In this document: piece after piece, positions 60,906 to 64,000 of the stretch | Position numbering within the stretch: the stretch's first letter is position 1 | How the letters are laid out: every line of letters starts with the position of its first letter | Source: Pseudomonas sp. QS1027 | Lineage (GTDB): Bacteria > Pseudomonadota > Gammaproteobacteria > Pseudomonadales > Pseudomonadaceae | Length of the DNA stretch: 64,000 bases | Assembly (NCBI RefSeq): GCF_002814235.1 | Contig: NZ_PHSU01000030.1 | Coordinates: forward strand, 124,001-188,000 | Reading direction: 5' to 3' | Translations under genes and position numbers: made by a program | Notes under the pieces: generated by a model | What the model was told of the DNA's origin: nothing | Seen by the model: only the letters and a program-made list of their open reading frames with translations | Databases searched by the model: none

Positions 60906-62516
60906 TTACCACACGGCGATATGAGAATCGGTACGCGGTTCAGTACCGCCGCACAGCACACCGCTGACCGGGTCGCGCAGGATGATCTGGCCACGGCCAT
61001 ATTCGGTCAGGTCACAGGCGACTTGCACCTGATGACCGCGCCGCGCCAGTCCCATCGCCAGGTCCCGCGAAGCTCCCTGCTCGATACCGACCTTCATCTC
61101 CCCCTGCCACTGCCAGCGCGGCGCATCCAGGGCGGCCTGGGGGTTGAGACCGAAGTCCACCAGGTTCATCACCATCTGCACATGGCCCTGGGGCTGCATA
61201 TAGCCGCCCATCACGCCAAACGGGCCGAGAGGTTCCGCGCCCTGGCTGATGAATCCGGGAATGATGGTGTGAAAGGTCTTCTTGCCGGGCGCCAGGCAGT
61301 TGGCATGGCTCGGGTCGAGGCTGAACTCCTGGCCGCGGTTCTGCAAGGCGATACCGCTGTCAGGCAGCACCACGCCGGAGCCGAAGCCGTGGTAGTTGCT
61401 CTGGATAAACGAGACCATGTTGCCTTCGGCATCGGCACTGGCCAGGTACACCGTGCCGCTGGCATGGGGATCGCCGGGCTTGGGCGGCAGCGCCTGCTCG
61501 CCGATCTGTCCACGACGCCGGGCACTGTAGTCGTCGCTGAGCAAGTCCGCCACCGCCACCCGCATGTGCAAGGGGTCGGTGATGTAGTGCAGGCCGTCGC
61601 TGTAGGCCAGCTTCATGGCTTCCAGCTGGCGATGCCAGGTCTGCTGGCTGTCGCGATGATCGAAGCGGAAACCTTCGAGGATTTTCAGCGCCATCAGCGC
61701 CACCAGGCCCTGGCCGCTCGGGGGGATTTCCCAGACGTCATAACCCCGGTAGTTGATATGGATCGGCTCGACCCACTGCGCGCGATAACCCTGCAGGTCG
61801 CTGCTGCGCAGGTAGCCGCCGCTGGCACGGGAATGGGCATCCAGGCGCGCGGCCAGTTCACCGCGATACAGGCTTTCGCAAGCCGTGGCGGCCAGTTCTT
61901 CAAGGGTCCGGGCCTGGGCCGGGTTGTGGAACAGCTCGCCGGCCCGGGGCGCGCGGCCCTCGATCAGGAAAGTCTCGAACCAGGGCTCGAGCACGGCGTC
62001 GCGATGCGGGCTGAATTCCAGCTGTGCCTGCTGCCATTTGTAGGCGATGACCGGCGACACGGGAAAGCCCTCACGGGCCAGGCTGATGGCCGGCTGCAAC
62101 AGCTCGGCAAAGGGCAACTTGCCAAAGCGTTTCGACAATTCGGCCCAGGCCGAGGGGCAGCCCGGCACGGTCACCGGCGTCCAGCCATGGAGCGGCATCT
62201 GTGTATGCCCGGCCGCCTTGACCGCATCGATGCTCAGGGCCGCCGGGGCCTGGCCGTTGCCGTTGAGGCCGTGCAGTTTTCCCTTGCACCAGACCAGCGC
62301 GAAGGCATCGCCACCGAGGCCGCAGCCGGTGGGTTCGACCACCGTCAGCGCCGCCGCCGTGGCGATGGCGGCGTCAATGGCATTGCCGCCCTTGCGCATG
62401 ATCTCGATGCCGGCTTCAGCGGCCAGGGGTTGTGAAGCCGCGACCATGCCGCGACGGGCAAATACGCTCTGGCGTTGCGACGGATAAGGGTACTCGTGGG
62501 CAGAAAATTTCAACAT
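60906..62516 (-). CDS. Gamma-glutamyltransferase family protein
   Basis: A 536-residue Ntn-hydrolase precursor. The probable nucleophile is Thr355 (HASGTVYLASADAEGNMVSF), where autocleavage would give large and small subunits; the GGYMQPQGHVQ segment is typical. No signal peptide is visible, as in the YwrD-like cytoplasmic group. It follows a polar amino acid ABC transporter gene by 30 bp, so I infer cytoplasmic cleavage of an imported gamma-glutamyl compound. Confidence 0.87.
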   Translation of the reverse strand: MLKFSAHEYPYPSQRQSVFARRGMVAASQPLAAEAGIEIMRKGGNAIDAAIATAAALTVVEPTGCGLGGDAFALVWCKGKLHGLNGNGQAPAALSIDAVKAAGHTQMPLHGWTPVTVPGCPSAWAELSKRFGKLPFAELLQPAISLAREGFPVSPVIAYKWQQAQLEFSPHRDAVLEPWFETFLIEGRAPRAGELFHNPAQARTLEELAATACESLYRGELAARLDAHSRASGGYLRSSDLQGYRAQWVEPIHINYRGYDVWEIPPSGQGLVALMALKILEGFRFDHRDSQQTWHRQLEAMKLAYSDGLHYITDPLHMRVAVADLLSDDYSARRRGQIGEQALPPKPGDPHASGTVYLASADAEGNMVSFIQSNYHGFGSGVVLPDSGIALQNRGQEFSLDPSHANCLAPGKKTFHTIIPGFISQGAEPLGPFGVMGGYMQPQGHVQMVMNLVDFGLNPQAALDAPRWQWQGEMKVGIEQGASRDLAMGLARRGHQVQVACDLTEYGRGQIILRDPVSGVLCGGTEPRTDSHIAVW

Positions 62517-62546
62517 GGCAAAAGTTCTTCCAAACAAGGGTTGGTT

Positions 62547-63326
62547 TCACAACACACGGCTGAGAAAAGCCTGGGTTCGCGGGTGCGCCGGCCGACTGAA
62601 AATCTGCTCCGGCGGCCCCTGCTCGATCAGCTCGCCCTGGTCGAGGACCACCACGCGGTCGGCGACTTCCCGGGCAAAGCCCATCTCGTGGGTGACCACC
62701 ACCATGGTCATGCCCTCCTCGGCCAACTGCTTCATCACCTGCAACACCTCGCCGACGGTTTCCGGGTCGAGGGCGCTGGTGGGCTCGTCAAACAGCATGG
62801 CTTGAGGCTTCATCGCCAGGGCCCGGGCTATGGCCACCCGCTGCTGCTGGCCGCCGGAAAGCATCGACGGGTAATGCCCGGCCTTGTCCGCCAGGCCGAC
62901 CCGTGCGAGCAAGGCCCGCGCCTGCTCCAGGGCTTCGGCCTTCGGCACGCCGAGCACCTGGATCGGCGCCTCGATGATATTTTCCAGGGCGGTCATATGC
63001 GGGAACAGGTTGAAACGCTGGAAGACCATGCCGATGTCCCGGCGCTGACGGGCGATATTGCGTTCGGAGTCACGCACCAGGCTGCCGTCGGCGCGCTCCC
63101 GGTAACCCATGGCCCTGCCGTTGACGCGAATGCGCCCGCCCTGGATATCTTCCAGCAGGTTGATGCAACGGATGAAGGTGGTCTTGCCCGACCCCGAGGC
63201 GCCAATCAGCACCACCACTTCACCACGGCGGACCTGCAAGGAAATGCCCTTGAGTATCGGCAAGTCGCCGAAGGACTTGTAAACGTCCAGGGCCTCGATG
63301 ATCAGTTCTTCGCTCTTGTGCGCCAT
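62547..63326 (-). CDS. Polar amino acid ABC transporter, ATP-binding protein
   Basis: A 259-residue GlnQ/HisP-type ATPase: GASGSGKTTFIR, LSGGQQQRVAIARAL, AMLFDEPTSALD, VVTHEMGFAREV. It follows the permease gene by 2 bp and precedes the gamma-glutamyltransferase. Confidence 0.92.
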   Translation of the reverse strand: MAHKSEELIIEALDVYKSFGDLPILKGISLQVRRGEVVVLIGASGSGKTTFIRCINLLEDIQGGRIRVNGRAMGYRERADGSLVRDSERNIARQRRDIGMVFQRFNLFPHMTALENIIEAPIQVLGVPKAEALEQARALLARVGLADKAGHYPSMLSGGQQQRVAIARALAMKPQAMLFDEPTSALDPETVGEVLQVMKQLAEEGMTMVVVTHEMGFAREVADRVVVLDQGELIEQGPPEQIFSRPAHPRTQAFLSRVL

Positions 63327-63328
63327 GC

Positions 63329-64000
63329 TTAACGTCCCCTCAGCATTTTCAGGGCGCCGCGACCGAACAGGCGGCTGCCGGCGGTGGGCGGCGCGGGCCG
63401 CTCGGACTGGCCGAAGCGTGTCTCAAGCCAGCGCTGGAAAAAGCCCCAGAGTGTGGTCAACAGCAGGAAATAGATCGCCACCACCAGGTACAGCTCGAAC
63501 ACCCGGAACGTCGCCGAGGTCACCATCTGCGTACTCAGCAACAATTCCTGCACGCCGATCACACTGACCAGCGTGGTGTTCTTGAGCATCACGTTGAACT
63601 CGTTGCCCAACGGCGGCACGATCACCCGAAAGGCCTGGGGCAGGACGATGCGCCGCATCAGTTTGCCGAAGGTCATGCCCAGCGAACGCCCGGCCTCGTA
63701 CTGGCCCTTGTCCACCGCGCCAATCCCGGCGCGGATGATCTCGGCCATATAGGCGCCTTCGTTGAGGCCCAGGGCGATGATCGCCGCCTGGATATTGCCC
63801 GGGATCACCAGGCCGAACAGCTCCAGGTCCTCGAAACGGAAGATCCCGCCGGCCGCCAGCGCGGTGTAGAGAAAGACGATCTGTACCAGCAGCGGGGTGC
63901 CGCGCATCAGCCAGACGTAGAAGCGTACCGGCAGGTGCAGCAAGGGATTGCGCGACAGCCGCAGCAACGCAGCCGCCAGCCCCAGCACACAGCCCAGCGA
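63329..64000 (-). CDS. Polar amino acid ABC transporter permease, 5' end outside window
   Basis: Partial HisM/GlnP-like permease. The frame is open to the window edge (base 64000); the GTG at 63988 is not the start. EAA loop: EAGRSLGMTFGKLMRRIVLP. Preceding helices (VWLMRGTPLLVQIVFLY) fit the His/Glu/Gln/Arg family. The binding protein gene is presumably further upstream. Confidence 0.88.
   Translation of the reverse strand, partial: SLGCVLGLAAALLRLSRNPLLHLPVRFYVWLMRGTPLLVQIVFLYTALAAGGIFRFEDLELFGLVIPGNIQAAIIALGLNEGAYMAEIIRAGIGAVDKGQYEAGRSLGMTFGKLMRRIVLPQAFRVIVPPLGNEFNVMLKNTTLVSVIGVQELLLSTQMVTSATFRVFELYLVVAIYFLLLTTLWGFFQRWLETRFGQSERPAPPTAGSRLFGRGALKMLRGR

Noticed and set aside
1..64000. CRISPR arrays, rRNA, tRNA and complete insertion sequences.
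   Set aside because: No spaced direct-repeat series, no tRNA cloverleaf segments and no transposase were found on either strand by eye.

Overview
The window reads as a Pseudomonas chromosome, probably of the P. fluorescens/P. putida assemblage. The basis is the catB-catC-catA / benR / benABCD cluster with divergent catR, a DUF2790 small protein beside a CopRS-type two-component system, an OprB-type porin, a sigma-28 promoter in front of a chemoreceptor, and general codon and Shine-Dalgarno style. The species is not resolved. Most starts were chosen by Shine-Dalgarno position.

Bases 1-9,840 hold the 3' end of an N-ATPase operon (atpF fragment, atpA, atpG), a PRC-barrel protein, a SAM methyltransferase, a sigma-28-driven chemoreceptor with its own periplasmic sugar-binding-type protein, a nitrilase-family hydrolase and a 5'-truncated MFS gene. 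At 9,946-9,973 lies a near-perfect dif site (XerCD target). FtsK-guiding octamers (GGGNAGGG) change strand across it and gene orientation also switches, so this appears to be the replication terminus. To its right, up to about 19,475, is an accessory island: a decayed tyrosine recombinase with a coiled-coil partner, a 1012-residue SIR2-like/STAND-like protein that looks like an NAD-depleting anti-phage effector with a degenerate P-loop, several small unknown genes, and a DUF2726 nuclease-like protein.

Bases 19,476-28,930 contain an SDR, a small membrane protein, a ModA-like binding protein, and a tightly coupled five-gene operon: dual-domain glycosyltransferase, HemN-like radical SAM enzyme, two-domain alpha/beta-barrel protein, MFS exporter, second alpha/beta-barrel protein. 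I cannot match it to a known natural product pathway. A nested palindrome resembling paired TetR-family operators lies upstream. This operon and the SIR2 island are the best candidates for undescribed biology here.

Bases 28,933-38,741 are ordinary accessory metabolism: transketolase, DUF2790/CopRS-like regulators, a solute-binding protein, a 2OG-Fe(II) oxygenase, two alpha/beta hydrolases and a truncated UPF0104 gene. Bases 38,812-46,611 form a six-gene iron module (OprB porin, beta-propeller, DyP peroxidase, ferric ABC transporter) with a weak Fur-like element. Bases 46,951-48,965 hold a TlpA / outer-membrane protein / DUF2946 set with metal-ligand-rich sequences.

Bases 49,110-57,300 encode benzoate-to-muconolactone catabolism: BenABC and BenD make catechol, CatA cleaves it, CatB and CatC continue towards the beta-ketoadipate pathway. 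Sites matching BenR/XylS and BenM/CatM-type consensuses are visible. The window ends with an unknown gene, a ClC channel, a peroxiredoxin, a LysR regulator, and a gamma-glutamyltransferase behind a polar amino acid ABC transporter that runs off the right edge. I saw no tRNA, rRNA or CRISPR array.
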